From Bradyrhizobium sp. CER78 (GTDB lineage: Bacteria; Pseudomonadota; Alphaproteobacteria; Rhizobiales; Xanthobacteraceae), in the NCBI RefSeq assembly GCF_029846235.1, contig NZ_JARVWP010000001.1:186001-250000 (forward strand): a stretch of 64,000 nt of DNA, written 5' to 3'. Positions 9,249 to 18,880 of the stretch are shown piece by piece. The position numbers and the translations under genes were made by a program. Position 1 is the first letter of the stretch, and each line of letters opens with the position of its first letter. The notes beneath the pieces are model-generated. The model was given only the letters and a program-made list of their open reading frames with translations, was not told the DNA's origin and searched no databases.

Positions 9249-9976
9249 TGCACCGCCTCCCTGCGCCGCCTCTGCCCGTGCACCAGCACGATCGCAAAAT
9301 ACGGACAGTCGGCCTCGGCGATATCAGCGAGCCGCGCGACCCGTTGATCCGGCATGGTGCCGCGCTCGACCAGCCACGCATCGTCGAGACGACCGGCGGA
9401 CGCGAGCGCGCGGCGGATCTTCGGAAGATTGCGGCCGGTCTTCATCACGACCAGCGCGTCGGAGCTGCGCATCCGCTGCGCGAGTTCAGGCTCCGGCAGC
9501 GTGCCCATCAGGACGGTGGTGACATCGTCGGCAAGTGCAATCGGTTGGCCGACCGCATTCCAGCAGCCGACCATACCGGGAATGCCGGCGATCACCTCGA
9601 TCTCGACCCGGCCCTGCAAGCGCGCATGCAGATGCATGAACGAGCCATAAAAATAGGGATCGCCCTCGCATAGCACGACGACGTCGCTTTCGCGCGCAAG
9701 CCGCGCCAGCCGCTCGGCCCATGCATCGTAGAAATCGGCCAGCAGCCGCGCGTATTCGGGATTGTCGAACGCGATCTCTGTGGTGACCGGGTATTCCATC
9801 GGATATTCGCTGACGTCATCCGCGAGCATGCCTTCGACGATGCGGCGCGCCTGCCCGAGTTGCCCCTTCTTGCGGAAGAAGGCGACGTGCTTCGCGGCAC
9901 GCACCATGCGGTCGGCGCGCACACTCATCAGATCGGGATCGCCAGGGCCAAGCCCGCAGCAAATGATGCGCCCCAT
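9245..9976 (-). CDS. cobI: Precorrin-2 C20-methyltransferase, CobI
   Basis: CobI methylates C20 of precorrin-2 to give precorrin-3A. The 243-residue protein starts MGRIICCGLGPGDPDLMSVR and contains VVVLCEGDPYFYGSFMHLHA and VIAGIPGMVGCWNAVGQPI, diagnostic of CobI/CbiL. The ATG at 9976 lies 2 bases after the cobH stop. Upstream in-frame starts would overlap cobH heavily and lack family similarity. Confidence 0.94.
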   Translation of the reverse strand: MGRIICCGLGPGDPDLMSVRADRMVRAAKHVAFFRKKGQLGQARRIVEGMLADDVSEYPMEYPVTTEIAFDNPEYARLLADFYDAWAERLARLARESDVVVLCEGDPYFYGSFMHLHARLQGRVEIEVIAGIPGMVGCWNAVGQPIALADDVTTVLMGTLPEPELAQRMRSSDALVVMKTGRNLPKIRRALASAGRLDDAWLVERGTMPDQRVARLADIAEADCPYFAIVLVHGQRRRREAVQ

Positions 9977-9978
9977 CG

Positions 9979-10611
9979 CTATTCGCTCCAGCTCGCCAGC
10001 GCATTGACGGCGGCAACCGTGATCGCCGAACCGCCGAGACGTCCCTCGACCGTCAGCGCCGGCACCGGCGGCTCGGCGATCAATGCCGCCTTGGACTCGG
10101 CTGCGCCGACGAAGCCGACCGGACAGCCGATGATCGCCGCCGGCCTCGGGCAGTCGGCATCCTCCAGCATGTTGAGAAGGTGAAACAGCGCCGTCGGCGC
10201 GTTGCCGATCGCGACGATCGCCCCGGCCAGATGCGGCCGCCACAGCTCCAGCGCAGCGGCCGAGCGCGTGTTGCGCATCGATTGCGCGAGCGCGGGAACC
10301 CTGGCGTCACCGAGCGTGCAGATGACTTCGTTGCGGGCCGGCAGCCGCGCGCGCGTAATTCCCTCCGACACCATGCGCGCGTCGCAGAGGATCGGCGCGC
10401 CCTCCTGCAAGGCTGCGCGTGCGCACGCGGCCATGCCGGGCGTGAAGCGAATATGGGCCTCCAGACCCACCATGCCCGCAGCATGGATCATGCGCACCAC
10501 CACCGGCTCCTCGTCGCGCGTGAAGCGGGCAAGATCAGCCTCGGTCCGGATGGTGGCAAAGGATTGGCGGTAGATCGCCGCGCCGTCGGTCTCATAGACA
10601 TGCGGCATCAA
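9979..10611 (-). CDS. cobH: Precorrin-8X methylmutase, CobH
   Basis: CobH moves the C11 methyl group to C12, turning precorrin-8X into hydrogenobyrinic acid. The 210-residue protein carries the catalytic histidine at residue 43 in VVRMIHAAGMVGLE, the position known for the enzyme, and ends with VEGRLGGSAITVAAVNAL. It overlaps cobG by 4 bases and is separated from cobI by 2. Confidence 0.94.
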   Translation of the reverse strand: MMPHVYETDGAAIYRQSFATIRTEADLARFTRDEEPVVVRMIHAAGMVGLEAHIRFTPGMAACARAALQEGAPILCDARMVSEGITRARLPARNEVICTLGDARVPALAQSMRNTRSAAALELWRPHLAGAIVAIGNAPTALFHLLNMLEDADCPRPAAIIGCPVGFVGAAESKAALIAEPPVPALTVEGRLGGSAITVAAVNALASWSE

Positions 10612-11771
10612 TGACCTCCCGTCAGCACGGAGGGATTTGCGATGATGCCGGCACCGGTCAGCCCGCGCAGAACGAGCGCATCACGCACCGTGCCGTGACG
10701 GATCAGGTCAAAGCCTTCGTGCGTAGCCACGAGGGTGACATCAGCAGGACCGGAATGGGCGCAACCCTTGGCGCAGCCGGAGACGTGAAGCCGGGCATCG
10801 GCTGGGATATGCGGTGCGAGCGCCGTTGCCAGCTTGCGCGTATCGGCATGCGCCTCGCGACAGCGCGGCGCGCCGCTGCAGGCGATCACGCGGAGCGCCG
10901 GATCGTCGGCCTCGGTGACGAGGTCCGCCCCACGAGGCATCTCATGCATTCCCTCCACCAACACCATCCGCCAAGGCGTCATGCGAAGCGCCTGCGTGCT
11001 CGCAGCGAGATGGCTGAGCGTCTGGTGCGGCATTTGCCCGAAGGCCACGCCAACCATCGCGCCGGCCAGGTAGAGTCCGGGACCAGGGTCTGCCGATTGG
11101 GCCACCGGCTCGGCATCGCCGCGAAGCGATAGCGGCAGGCTCGCGCCGCCGGCCAGATGCGCCGCCATTCGTCGCTTCTCATTGGTGGCTCCGCCGGAGG
11201 CCATGAACCATTCGGCCATGGCCAACGCGACCGGCACGGCGTCGCTCCTCGTGACCGGACGCCCGAGCAGTGCGCCATCGGCACGCACCAGCAGCGCACC
11301 TTTGCGATCACGCTCGATCCTGATGTCCGCGGATGCGCCAGCCAACACCCGCTCGCTGCCGTCATCGATTGCGAAGCCGAACTTGGTCGGAAGATCGAGT
11401 GACGCGGTGGCGAGCGCCCGCTCAAGCTCGGCCGCGAGCGATTGCGTGTCGTCAGCGCCGGTCCAGAACGGCGTCACCAGCACGTTGCGCTGCGCCTCGG
11501 TATCGGAATCCGCGTCCAGCAACCCGAGCCCCGCAAGCCCTTCGATCAAGAACGGATAACCTTCTTCGCTAACGCCGCGGATCTGGAGATTGGCGCGGCT
11601 GGTCAGATCGATCAGGCCGTTGCCGTGTCGCGCGGATAGCTCGGCGATTCCTGCCGCCTGTATCGCGTCCAGCCGCCCGCCGCGCGGGCGAATGCGCACC
11701 ACGAGGCCATCGCCCGACTGCATCGGCCGCAGCGCGCCGGGACACCAGCCCTTGATCGCAACTGCGCTCAT
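10608..11771 (-). CDS. cobG: Precorrin-3B synthase, CobG
   Basis: CobG hydroxylates C20 of precorrin-3A with molecular oxygen and forms the gamma-lactone; it is the oxygen-requiring step that defines the aerobic route. The 387-residue protein belongs to the nitrite/sulfite reductase family and has the Fe-S ligand pattern CSGAPRC (Cx5C) and SGCAKGC (Cx3C) about 40 residues apart near the C-terminus. It overlaps cobN and cobH by 4 bases each. Organisms without CobG often use CobZ, so this gene argues for a classical Pseudomonas denitrificans-type route. Confidence 0.93.
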   Translation of the reverse strand: MSAVAIKGWCPGALRPMQSGDGLVVRIRPRGGRLDAIQAAGIAELSARHGNGLIDLTSRANLQIRGVSEEGYPFLIEGLAGLGLLDADSDTEAQRNVLVTPFWTGADDTQSLAAELERALATASLDLPTKFGFAIDDGSERVLAGASADIRIERDRKGALLVRADGALLGRPVTRSDAVPVALAMAEWFMASGGATNEKRRMAAHLAGGASLPLSLRGDAEPVAQSADPGPGLYLAGAMVGVAFGQMPHQTLSHLAASTQALRMTPWRMVLVEGMHEMPRGADLVTEADDPALRVIACSGAPRCREAHADTRKLATALAPHIPADARLHVSGCAKGCAHSGPADVTLVATHEGFDLIRHGTVRDALVLRGLTGAGIIANPSVLTGGH

Positions 11772-14700
11772 GACGCCTCCTGCAACGCCGCCGCAATCGA
11801 ATTGCGCCGCGTCTGCCAGAGCGAGGCCTCATGCAGCCGGGTGAAGCAGGTCTCGATCGCAGCCAGCGCCGCCGGATTCTCACGCAGCATGAAGCCACGA
11901 ACCTCGTCATTGCCGAGCGTCGCGTCGTAATAGAGGTCGAACAGATGCGGCGGCACCGCACCGGCGAGATGCGCAAATGCTGCCATGTGCTCCAGCGTCG
12001 CGGTGATCTCGGCAGCTCCGCGGAAGCCATGCCGCATCATGCCGGCGATCCATGCCGGGTTGGCGGCGCGCGCCCGCACCACGCGCGAGATCTCCTCCGT
12101 CAGCGATCGCGCATGCGGCTGATCCGGCCGCGTCGCATCGAGGTGATAGAGCGCTGGGACTTTTGCGCCGAGGTGCTGGGCCGCCGCGGCAATGCCCGCT
12201 TCATGCGCGGCGTAGTCCGCCGCCAGCAGCAGATCAGTCTCCGGCAAATCCTGGGTATGAACAAAACTGTCGGCAGCAGTGAGCCTGGCTTCGACACCGG
12301 CGCGATCGGACCGGATCTCGCCGTCGGACGCAATGGCCCAGGATGACGCCGACAGCCAGGCTTCGCCGGCCGCCTCGCGCGCCTCCGCTGTGAAGACATC
12401 CGGAATCGATGCAATGCCGGCGCCATAATGCCCGGGGCGCGGACCGAACACGCGCGCGATGCGCAGCCGATAGGGATTCTCGTCCGCCTCGTCGCTGCGT
12501 TCGGACAGCGCCTCCGTCGCAGCTTCGAACAGCTGCGCCAGTCCCGAAAAGACGTCGCGGAACAATCCCGACACCCGCAGCGTCACGTCGATGCGGGGAC
12601 GGCCGAGTTCCGCCGGCGCGATGATGTCGTAGCCCGACACCCGGCCCGACCCGTGATCCCAGCGCGGCGCGATACCGGCAAGATGCAGGGCCATCGCAAA
12701 GTCTTCGCCGGCGCTGCGCATCGTCGACGATCCCCAGAGATCGACGACGAGCCCTTTCGGCCAATCGCCGTGATCCTGCAAATGACGGCGCAGCAGCTCC
12801 TCGGCGAGCTTCACGCCCTGCGCATGCGCCGACGGCGTCGGCACCGCCCGCGGGTCGACTGCGAACAGGTTGCGCCCGGACGGCAGCACGTCGCGGCGCC
12901 CGCGATAGGGTGAGCCCGACGGCCCCGGTGCCACGCGCCGGCCGGCGAGTGCGTCTCGCAAGGCTGCCTTCTCCGCATCGCCGCAGTCGCCCTGCCCGAA
13001 CACATGCAGGCCATCGCCGAACTGGCTTTCCTTGAGATCGCAGACGAAGCGATCAATCTGCGGAATGGCCTCGGCCGCGGAGACCGACGCGGCGAGACCG
13101 AGATCGTCCTCCAACCCGGCGACGCGCGCTTCCTCGCGGATCGCAGCAATCAGGCGCTGTCGCCGCGCCGGATCGAGACCATCGGCGGTCGAATACTCGT
13201 CGAGCAAGCGCTCGAGAGCGCGCAAGCTTTCCGGCACCGCAGACTGCGCCAGCGGCGGCGGCAGATGGCCGATCGTCACGGCGCCGATCCGGCGCTTGGC
13301 CTGCGCCGCCTCGCCGGGGTCATTGACGATGAAGGGATAGACAACAGGCAGGTCGCCGATCAGCGCTTCCGGCCAGCACGCCGATGACAGCGCAACCGAT
13401 TTGCCGGGCAACCATTCCAGCGTGCCATGCGCTCCCATGTGGACGACGGCGTCGACGCCCTGATGCCGGAGCCACAGGTAGAACGCGACATAGGCATGGC
13501 GCGGCGTGCGCGACAGATCGTGATAATCAGCGTCGCGATGACCGGCCTCACCGCGCTCCGGCTGAACCGCGATGATCGATTTGCCGCACTGGATCGCCGC
13601 GAAATGAAATGCGCCGTCGCGGCAATCGGGATCATCCTCCGGCGCGCCCCATGCGCGCGCGAGATCGCCCTGAAGCTGCTGCGGGAGGCTGGCGAGCACC
13701 GCGCGATATTCGGCCACGTCCCATGTCAGTTTCCTGCGCAGGAGCACATCGCCCAGCGACGCCACCGGCTCAAGGTCAAATCCTGCGGCCGCAAGATCGG
13801 CCAGCAAAGCCTCGACCGAAGCAAGTGCATCGAGGCCGACGGCATGCGCGATCTGGTGCGGACGGCCCGGATAGTTCGAGAGCACGAGCACGAGCTGCTT
13901 CTCATGCGCGGGCTTGCCGGCAAGCCGATGCCAGGCCGCCACCCGCGCGGCAATCGCCGCGACGCGCTCGGCATCCGGCCGGTGCGCAAGATGCGCGAAC
14001 TGCAGATCCGGATCGCGCTCGCCTGCCGACTTGAAGCTCACGACACCTGCGAACAGGCGGCCATCGACCTCCGGCAACACCACATGCATCGCGAGGTCGC
14101 CGGGCGACAGCCCGCGCAGCGACTCCGCCCAATCCTCACGGCGCGCCGTGGACAGCGCGACCTGGAAAACCGGACACGACACGGCATCGAAGGGTGTCGT
14201 GCCGTCGTCGCCGGCCGCAGAGAACGCGGTCGCGTTGACGATGGCGGCAGGCGGGCATTGCTCGAACTGAACGCGCAACCAGTCGGCAACGCCCGCCGCC
14301 TTCAACGAGGTGACGAAGACGCCGTGGGCATCAAACCCCTTCGCGCGCAACGCATCGATCAATGCATCGACTGGCGCGGTGTCGCCGGCCGCGAGATAGG
14401 AACGATAGAACGTCACCAGCGCCCGCGGCCGGCCATCCGGTGCCGGCAGCGATGCGACGGCACCGCGCCGGGAATCGTAGACGCCGATCTCGGGAAGATC
14501 GATCTCGCCGACCACAGGCCCGGCATAGAGCCCGGACGCCAGTGCCAATTGCGCGATCACGGCCTGCGCGGCAACCGGGCCGCCCTTGTCGCATAGCACT
14601 TTCAGACGGCGCAGCGTCGAGACCGGCAAGGTCGAGAACTCATCGAGCCGCAGATCGTCACGGCCATCAGCCGGCAGCACAACGAGAGCGATGCCGCGCT

Positions 14701-15016
14701 CCTTCGCCAGCCGATGCACCGCGGCAAGCCCGTATGACCAATAGGGTTCGCCGCCGATCAGCCGCACCAAAATGCCGCGCGCGTGCGACAGCGTCCGCTC
14801 GATATAGGTATCGACCGACAGCGGATGGCGCAGCTCCGCGAGATTGGCGAGCCGCAGCGACGGCAATGCGGCACGGCCGCGCCGCCAGCCGGCCGCGAAG
14901 GCCGCGAGATCGCTGTCGGAAAACGACAACACCACGAGATCGGCCGGATCCTGGCCGAGGTCCCTAGGTGTCGCGGTCTCCTCGAGGCCGCGGCTCTCGC
15001 GGAAAACGACGTGCAT
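11768..15016 (-). CDS. cobN: Cobaltochelatase subunit CobN
   Basis: CobN is the large, substrate-binding subunit of the ATP-dependent cobaltochelatase that, with CobS and CobT, inserts cobalt into hydrogenobyrinic acid a,c-diamide. The 1082-residue protein has the CobN/BchH-type sequence, for example DAVVHMGAHGTLEWLPGKSV and GLVVDLWGSSTMRSAGEDFA. It is about 190 residues shorter than the 1275-residue Pseudomonas denitrificans protein, but I see no frame break, so it is probably a shorter lineage form. Its start codon shares one base with the cobW stop, and it overlaps cobG by 4 bases. CobS and CobT are not in the window. Confidence 0.94.
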   Translation of the reverse strand: MHVVFRESRGLEETATPRDLGQDPADLVVLSFSDSDLAAFAAGWRRGRAALPSLRLANLAELRHPLSVDTYIERTLSHARGILVRLIGGEPYWSYGLAAVHRLAKERGIALVVLPADGRDDLRLDEFSTLPVSTLRRLKVLCDKGGPVAAQAVIAQLALASGLYAGPVVGEIDLPEIGVYDSRRGAVASLPAPDGRPRALVTFYRSYLAAGDTAPVDALIDALRAKGFDAHGVFVTSLKAAGVADWLRVQFEQCPPAAIVNATAFSAAGDDGTTPFDAVSCPVFQVALSTARREDWAESLRGLSPGDLAMHVVLPEVDGRLFAGVVSFKSAGERDPDLQFAHLAHRPDAERVAAIAARVAAWHRLAGKPAHEKQLVLVLSNYPGRPHQIAHAVGLDALASVEALLADLAAAGFDLEPVASLGDVLLRRKLTWDVAEYRAVLASLPQQLQGDLARAWGAPEDDPDCRDGAFHFAAIQCGKSIIAVQPERGEAGHRDADYHDLSRTPRHAYVAFYLWLRHQGVDAVVHMGAHGTLEWLPGKSVALSSACWPEALIGDLPVVYPFIVNDPGEAAQAKRRIGAVTIGHLPPPLAQSAVPESLRALERLLDEYSTADGLDPARRQRLIAAIREEARVAGLEDDLGLAASVSAAEAIPQIDRFVCDLKESQFGDGLHVFGQGDCGDAEKAALRDALAGRRVAPGPSGSPYRGRRDVLPSGRNLFAVDPRAVPTPSAHAQGVKLAEELLRRHLQDHGDWPKGLVVDLWGSSTMRSAGEDFAMALHLAGIAPRWDHGSGRVSGYDIIAPAELGRPRIDVTLRVSGLFRDVFSGLAQLFEAATEALSERSDEADENPYRLRIARVFGPRPGHYGAGIASIPDVFTAEAREAAGEAWLSASSWAIASDGEIRSDRAGVEARLTAADSFVHTQDLPETDLLLAADYAAHEAGIAAAAQHLGAKVPALYHLDATRPDQPHARSLTEEISRVVRARAANPAWIAGMMRHGFRGAAEITATLEHMAAFAHLAGAVPPHLFDLYYDATLGNDEVRGFMLRENPAALAAIETCFTRLHEASLWQTRRNSIAAALQEAS

Positions 15017-16050
15017 CAGACACCAAGCCGTGCCCTGATGGCGGCTTCATCGATATCGCCGTGTTCGCCGATCACGACGAGCTTCGACTGCCGCGGCCGC
15101 GCGCCCCAGGGCATGTCGAACTGGTGCCGGACCCGCTCGCCGACCGATTGCACCAGCAAGCGCATCGGCTTGCCTTCGACCGCAATATAGCCCTTGGCGC
15201 GCAGCACGTTCTGCTCGCGCGCCAGACCCTTGATCGAGGCGACCAGCGCATCGATGTCGACAATCTCGGGAAGATCGATCACCACCGAATTGAAATCGTC
15301 GTGCTCGTGCTCCTCTTCGCCGTCATGATGCGACGGCCGCGACGCGAGGTCATCCTCTGCCGCGGCGCCGAGCCCCAGGATCACGCGCGCGTCGATGGTG
15401 CCGTCGACGATGGGCAACATCGGCACCTCGCGCGGCATTTCGGCCGCGATCACTTCCTTGGCCGCCTTGATCCCCTCTGCCCCTGCGAGATCGGCCTTGG
15501 TCAGCAGCACGATGTCGGCGCATGCGATCTGGTCCTCGAACACTTCGGACAACGGCGTCTCGTGGTCGAGATTGTCGTCCGCGGCGCGCTGCGCATCGAC
15601 TGCAACCGGATCAGGCGCGAAGCGCCCGGCAGCAACCGCCTCGGCATCAGCCAGCGCGATCACGCCGTCGACGGTGATCCGCGAGCGAATCTCCGGCCAG
15701 TCGAACGCCTTGAGCAGCGGCTTCGGCAGCGCGAGCCCCGAGGTCTCGATCACGATGTGATCGGGCTTCACCGGGCGCGCGAGCAACTGCTCCATCGCCG
15801 GGATGAAATCGTCGGCGACGGTGCAGCAGATGCAGCCATTGGCGAGCTCGACGATGTTCTCGGTCGGACAATTGGCGTCGGCGCAGGACTTCAAGATGTC
15901 GCCGTCGACGCCTTCGCTGCCGAATTCGTTCACCAACACCGCGAGCTTCTTGCCATTGGCATTGCGGATCAGGTGCTGAATCAGCGTCGTCTTGCCGGAC
16001 CCGAGAAAGCCGGTCACGACGGTAACCGGAACCTTGGCGAGTGTAGTCAT
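15016..16050 (-). CDS. cobW: CobW-family GTPase, metal chaperone
   Basis: The 344-residue G3E-family GTPase has Walker A GFLGSGKTTLIQHL near the N-terminus, the metal-binding NGCICCTV motif (CxCC) at about residue 72 and a His/Glu-rich stretch HHDGEEEHEHDD before the C-terminal CobW_C domain. Family members deliver metal ions to partner enzymes; the position directly before cobN suggests cobalt supply to the chelatase. It overlaps DUF1636 by 4 bases and cobN by 1, downstream of the B12 riboswitch. Confidence 0.93.
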   Translation of the reverse strand: MTTLAKVPVTVVTGFLGSGKTTLIQHLIRNANGKKLAVLVNEFGSEGVDGDILKSCADANCPTENIVELANGCICCTVADDFIPAMEQLLARPVKPDHIVIETSGLALPKPLLKAFDWPEIRSRITVDGVIALADAEAVAAGRFAPDPVAVDAQRAADDNLDHETPLSEVFEDQIACADIVLLTKADLAGAEGIKAAKEVIAAEMPREVPMLPIVDGTIDARVILGLGAAAEDDLASRPSHHDGEEEHEHDDFNSVVIDLPEIVDIDALVASIKGLAREQNVLRAKGYIAVEGKPMRLLVQSVGERVRHQFDMPWGARPRQSKLVVIGEHGDIDEAAIRARLGV

Positions 16051-16421
16051 TCTGCGGCCTCCGGCACGACGGGAAGAGGTGGGATGCGGGCAAGCGATTG
16101 CTTGCGGAAGATTTCAGGACGGCTGCGCCACGGCACGATGCCGTCAGGTGCCGCCGCATAGGCGGAGGCGCCTGCGATCACATCCCCGGCATTGGCTTCG
16201 GACAGGCGTCCATAGACATAGGACCACCGGCCGGGCGCGCTGAGCGCGACCGAACACCCCTGGCTGCAAGCCGACAGGCATTCGACGGGAACCAGATCGA
16301 CGCCATCGGGCACGCCGGCCTCGACAAGAGCGGCATGCAGGCGCGCACCGGGCGCAACTTCACCTTCCGCCAGCGTTTGGCCGGCGCGGCAGGTGATACA
16401 GACATGAAGGGTAACGCTCAT
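16047..16421 (-). CDS. DUF1636 family metal-binding protein, first gene of riboswitch operon
   Basis: A 124-residue protein with cysteines arranged as in thioredoxin-like ferredoxins: CITC at the N-terminus, and CLSACSQGC in the middle. DUF1636 proteins recur next to cobW and cobN in proteobacterial B12 loci, but their function is not established. It is the first gene after the riboswitch, with AGGAAGG before its ATG. The C-terminal 40 residues are proline-rich and outside the ferredoxin-like core. A role in metal handling or electron transfer is inference from the motif and context. Confidence 0.85.
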   Translation of the reverse strand: MSVTLHVCITCRAGQTLAEGEVAPGARLHAALVEAGVPDGVDLVPVECLSACSQGCSVALSAPGRWSYVYGRLSEANAGDVIAGASAYAAAPDGIVPWRSRPEIFRKQSLARIPPLPVVPEAAE

Positions 16422-16499
16422 CGGCCTTCCTGGATTGACAGCGGGAAGCGATGAGGCACACGAGCCGATGGTGGATCGGTTCGTTCCCCGTCGCGGAAC

Positions 16500-16715
16500 A
16501 CCCCGTCCGCCGGTCTCACAACATGCTGCGCTGGCAGGTCTCCCGGCTTGCGGAGTAGGATTTTTCCTTTGATGCCCACCTTCCCGGCTCCTTACGGAAT
16601 CAGTGGCTTGGGCATCTCTCCGGTCACGGTCGCGGGGGCGGCTGCGTTTCGGGCCGACCTTGCGGTCTCAGCCCTATCGCATTCCCTGTTCGCCTGTCGT
16701 AGGACAGGAACCAAC
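16500..16715 (-). ncRNA. Cobalamin (AdoCbl) riboswitch
   Basis: Read on the minus strand, the region shows the conserved blocks of the B12 element in order. GGTTCC opens P1 near 16712 and GCGAACAGGGAA follows at about 16683-16694. Then come GCCCCCGCGACCGTGA, AAGCCACTG, GGGAAGG, and the B12 box AAGCCGGGAGACCTGCCA at 16549-16532. A short GTTCC/GGAAC hairpin lies just after, at 16483-16499. No U-rich terminator is visible, so control of ribosome access is the likelier mechanism. It lies about 80 bases before DUF1636 and should repress DUF1636-cobW-cobN and following genes when B12 is plentiful. Confidence 0.93.
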
Positions 16716-16723
16716 GCGGGCCC

Positions 16724-16752
16724 ACCATTCGTCCAAGCCTCGCACTTGTCAA
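16724..16752 (-). promoter_or_regulatory. Possible sigma70 promoter of the riboswitch operon
   Basis: On the minus strand TTGACA (16752-16747), a 17-base spacer and AATGGT (16729-16724) would start transcription near 16717, just where the riboswitch fold begins. The -10 hexamer matches only partly. The -35 lies between the start of cobO on the other strand and its ribosome-binding site, so the two divergent units overlap here. Confidence 0.4.
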
Positions 16753-16766
16753 GCCGAAGGAACGTG

Positions 16767-17420
16767 ATGATTTCTGATGGAAACGACGCTGAGGGCGGCG
16801 CTGTCGGCACCGACCCATCGCTGGACGCGCGCCATGCCGACAAGATGGCGAAAAAGAAGGCCGCCCGGGATCGCATCATGGCGACCAAGAGCGGCGAAAA
16901 GGGTCTGATCATCGTTCATACCGGCGCCGGCAAAGGAAAATCGTCCTCCGCCTTCGGCATGATCGTCCGCTGCGTGGCGCACGGCTTTCCGTGCGCTGTC
17001 GTGCAGTTCATCAAGGGGGCCTGGGATACCGGCGAGCGCCGCCTGCTCACCGGGCATTTCGGCGAGCTCTGTCAATTCCACGCAATGGGCGAAGGCTTTA
17101 CCTGGGAAACCCAGGATCGCGCCCGCGATATCGCGGCAGCGCAAGCCGGCTGGGAAAAGGCCAAGCAGCTGATCGCCGACCCAAGCTTGCGCATGGTCGT
17201 GCTCGACGAGATCAACATCGCACTGCGCTACGACTATCTCGCAATCGCCGATGTGGTGGAATTCCTGACGACGTCGAAGCCGCCGATGACCCATGTCGTG
17301 CTCACCGGTCGCAACGCCAAGGAGGAGTTGATCGAGATCGCCGATCTCGTCACCGAGATGACATTGGTCAAGCATCCGTTCCGCTCCGGCATCAAGGCCC
17401 AGCCGGGCGTCGAATTCTGA
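16767..17420 (+). CDS. cobO: Cob(I)yrinic acid a,c-diamide adenosyltransferase, CobO/BtuR type
   Basis: CobO attaches the 5'-deoxyadenosyl group to the cobalt. The 217-residue protein has a lysine-rich N-terminus, P-loop [19 protein letters not shown] and [15 protein letters not shown], typical of the CobA/BtuR family. The ATG at 16767 follows GAAGGAA at 16756-16762. Longer in-frame starts would be translated from DNA that is antisense to the riboswitch and are rejected. cobQ follows after 11 bases, so the two genes form one unit. The cobO promoter must lie within or beside the riboswitch DNA. Confidence 0.93.
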   Translation: MISDGNDAEGGAVGTDPSLDARHADKMAKKKAARDRIMATKSGEKGLIIVHTGAGKGKSSSAFGMIVRCVAHGFPCAVVQFIKGAWDTGERRLLTGHFGELCQFHAMGEGFTWETQDRARDIAAAQAGWEKAKQLIADPSLRMVVLDEINIALRYDYLAIADVVEFLTTSKPPMTHVVLTGRNAKEELIEIADLVTEMTLVKHPFRSGIKAQPGVEF

Positions 17421-17431
17421 CAGACATCGCC

Positions 17432-18880
17432 ATGGCGCGCGCATTGATGATCCAGGGTGCCGGCTCGGACGTGGGCAAGTCGCTCATCGTCGCGGGGCTG
17501 GCGCGCGCCGCCAGGCGGCGCGGCCTGCGCGTGCTGCCCTTCAAGCCGCAGAACATGTCGAACAATGCGGCGGTGACCGTCGACGGCGGCGAAATCGGGC
17601 GCGCGCAGGCGTTGCAGGCGCTCGCCGCCGGCGTCGAGCCGCACACCGACATGAACCCGGTGCTGCTCAAGCCCGAAACCGATGTCGGCGCGCAGATCAT
17701 CGTGCACGGCAAGCGGATCGCGACCGCCCGCGCGCGGGAATATGCCGGCATGAAGCCACAGCTGATGGGCGCGGTGCTGGAGAGCTTTGCGCGCCTGAAA
17801 GCGCGCGCCGACCTGGTGCTGGTCGAAGGCGCCGGCAGCCCCGCCGAGGTCAACCTGCGCAAGTCCGATATCGCCAATATGGGCTTTGCGCGCCGGGCTG
17901 ACGTGCCCGTGGTGCTGGTCGGCGACATCGACCGTGGCGGCGTGATCGCGCAGCTCGTCGGCATCAAGACGGTGATCGATCCCGACGATGCCGCGATGAT
18001 CCAGGGCTTTGTCATCAACAAATTCCGCGGTGATCCCTCGCTGTTCGACGACGGCTACCGCCTGATCGAGGTCCGCACTGCGTGGCGCGGCTTCGGCGTG
18101 CTGCCCTGGTTCGGCCGCGCCGGCGAATTACCTGCCGAAGATGCGCTCGGGCTCGGCGACGCGCGCAAGCCCGGCCAGTGCAAGATCGCGTTTCTGGCAC
18201 TGTCGCGGATCGCCAATTTCGACGACCTCGATCCGTTGAAGCTCGAGCCCGGCGTCGATCTCGTGATGGTCCGCCCAGGCGAAGCCGTCCCGGGTGATGC
18301 CAGGCTCGTCATCCTGCCCGGCTCGAAATCGACCCGTGGCGACCTCGCCTTCCTGCGCGCGCAAGGCTGGGACATCGATCTGCTGGCGCATCATCGCCGC
18401 GGCGGCCATGTCCTCGGCCTGTGCGGCGGATACCAAATGCTCGGACAGTCCGTCGCCGATCCCGATGGGATCGAAGGTCCTGCCGGCGAGACGCGCGGCC
18501 TCGGGCTGCTCGATGTCACCACCACCATGACCGAGCAGAAGACGCTGACCCGCGTCAGCGCCGTGCATGCTGCGACCGGCCAGCCGATCAGCGCCTACGA
18601 AATCCATATCGGGCGCACCGACGGCCCGGATCGCGTCCGGCCTTTCTCAATGCTTGACGGCTCGCCGGAAGGTGCCATGTCGAGCGATAGGCGCGTTCAC
18701 GGCAGCTATCTCCACGGCCTGTTCACGTCGGACGAATTTCGCAAGGCCTTCTTTGCGCAGCTCGATATCCCTGCGGCGGATCAGCCTTATGGCGCGAGGG
18801 TCGAGAGCGCGCTCGACGCGCTTGCCGAGCACATCGAAGCCCATCTTGATGTCGACGGCCTGCTCGCGCTCGCGCGCTAA
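17432..18880 (+). CDS. cobQ: Cobyric acid synthase, CobQ
   Basis: CobQ amidates the b, d, e and g side chains of adenosylcobyrinic acid a,c-diamide with glutamine and ATP. The 482-residue protein begins [20 protein letters not shown] (P-loop of the dethiobiotin synthetase-like domain), contains [13 protein letters not shown] and [10 protein letters not shown], and has the amidotransferase nucleophile [13 protein letters not shown] and a late GSYLHGLF. It lies 11 bases after cobO. A repeat element begins directly after the stop codon. Confidence 0.95.
   Translation: MARALMIQGAGSDVGKSLIVAGLARAARRRGLRVLPFKPQNMSNNAAVTVDGGEIGRAQALQALAAGVEPHTDMNPVLLKPETDVGAQIIVHGKRIATARAREYAGMKPQLMGAVLESFARLKARADLVLVEGAGSPAEVNLRKSDIANMGFARRADVPVVLVGDIDRGGVIAQLVGIKTVIDPDDAAMIQGFVINKFRGDPSLFDDGYRLIEVRTAWRGFGVLPWFGRAGELPAEDALGLGDARKPGQCKIAFLALSRIANFDDLDPLKLEPGVDLVMVRPGEAVPGDARLVILPGSKSTRGDLAFLRAQGWDIDLLAHHRRGGHVLGLCGGYQMLGQSVADPDGIEGPAGETRGLGLLDVTTTMTEQKTLTRVSAVHAATGQPISAYEIHIGRTDGPDRVRPFSMLDGSPEGAMSSDRRVHGSYLHGLFTSDEFRKAFFAQLDIPAADQPYGARVESALDALAEHIEAHLDVDGLLALAR

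Noticed and set aside
16548..16766. Longer N-terminus for cobO
   Set aside because: The extra 73 residues would come from DNA antisense to the riboswitch and have no similarity to BtuR proteins; a good ribosome-binding site precedes 16767.
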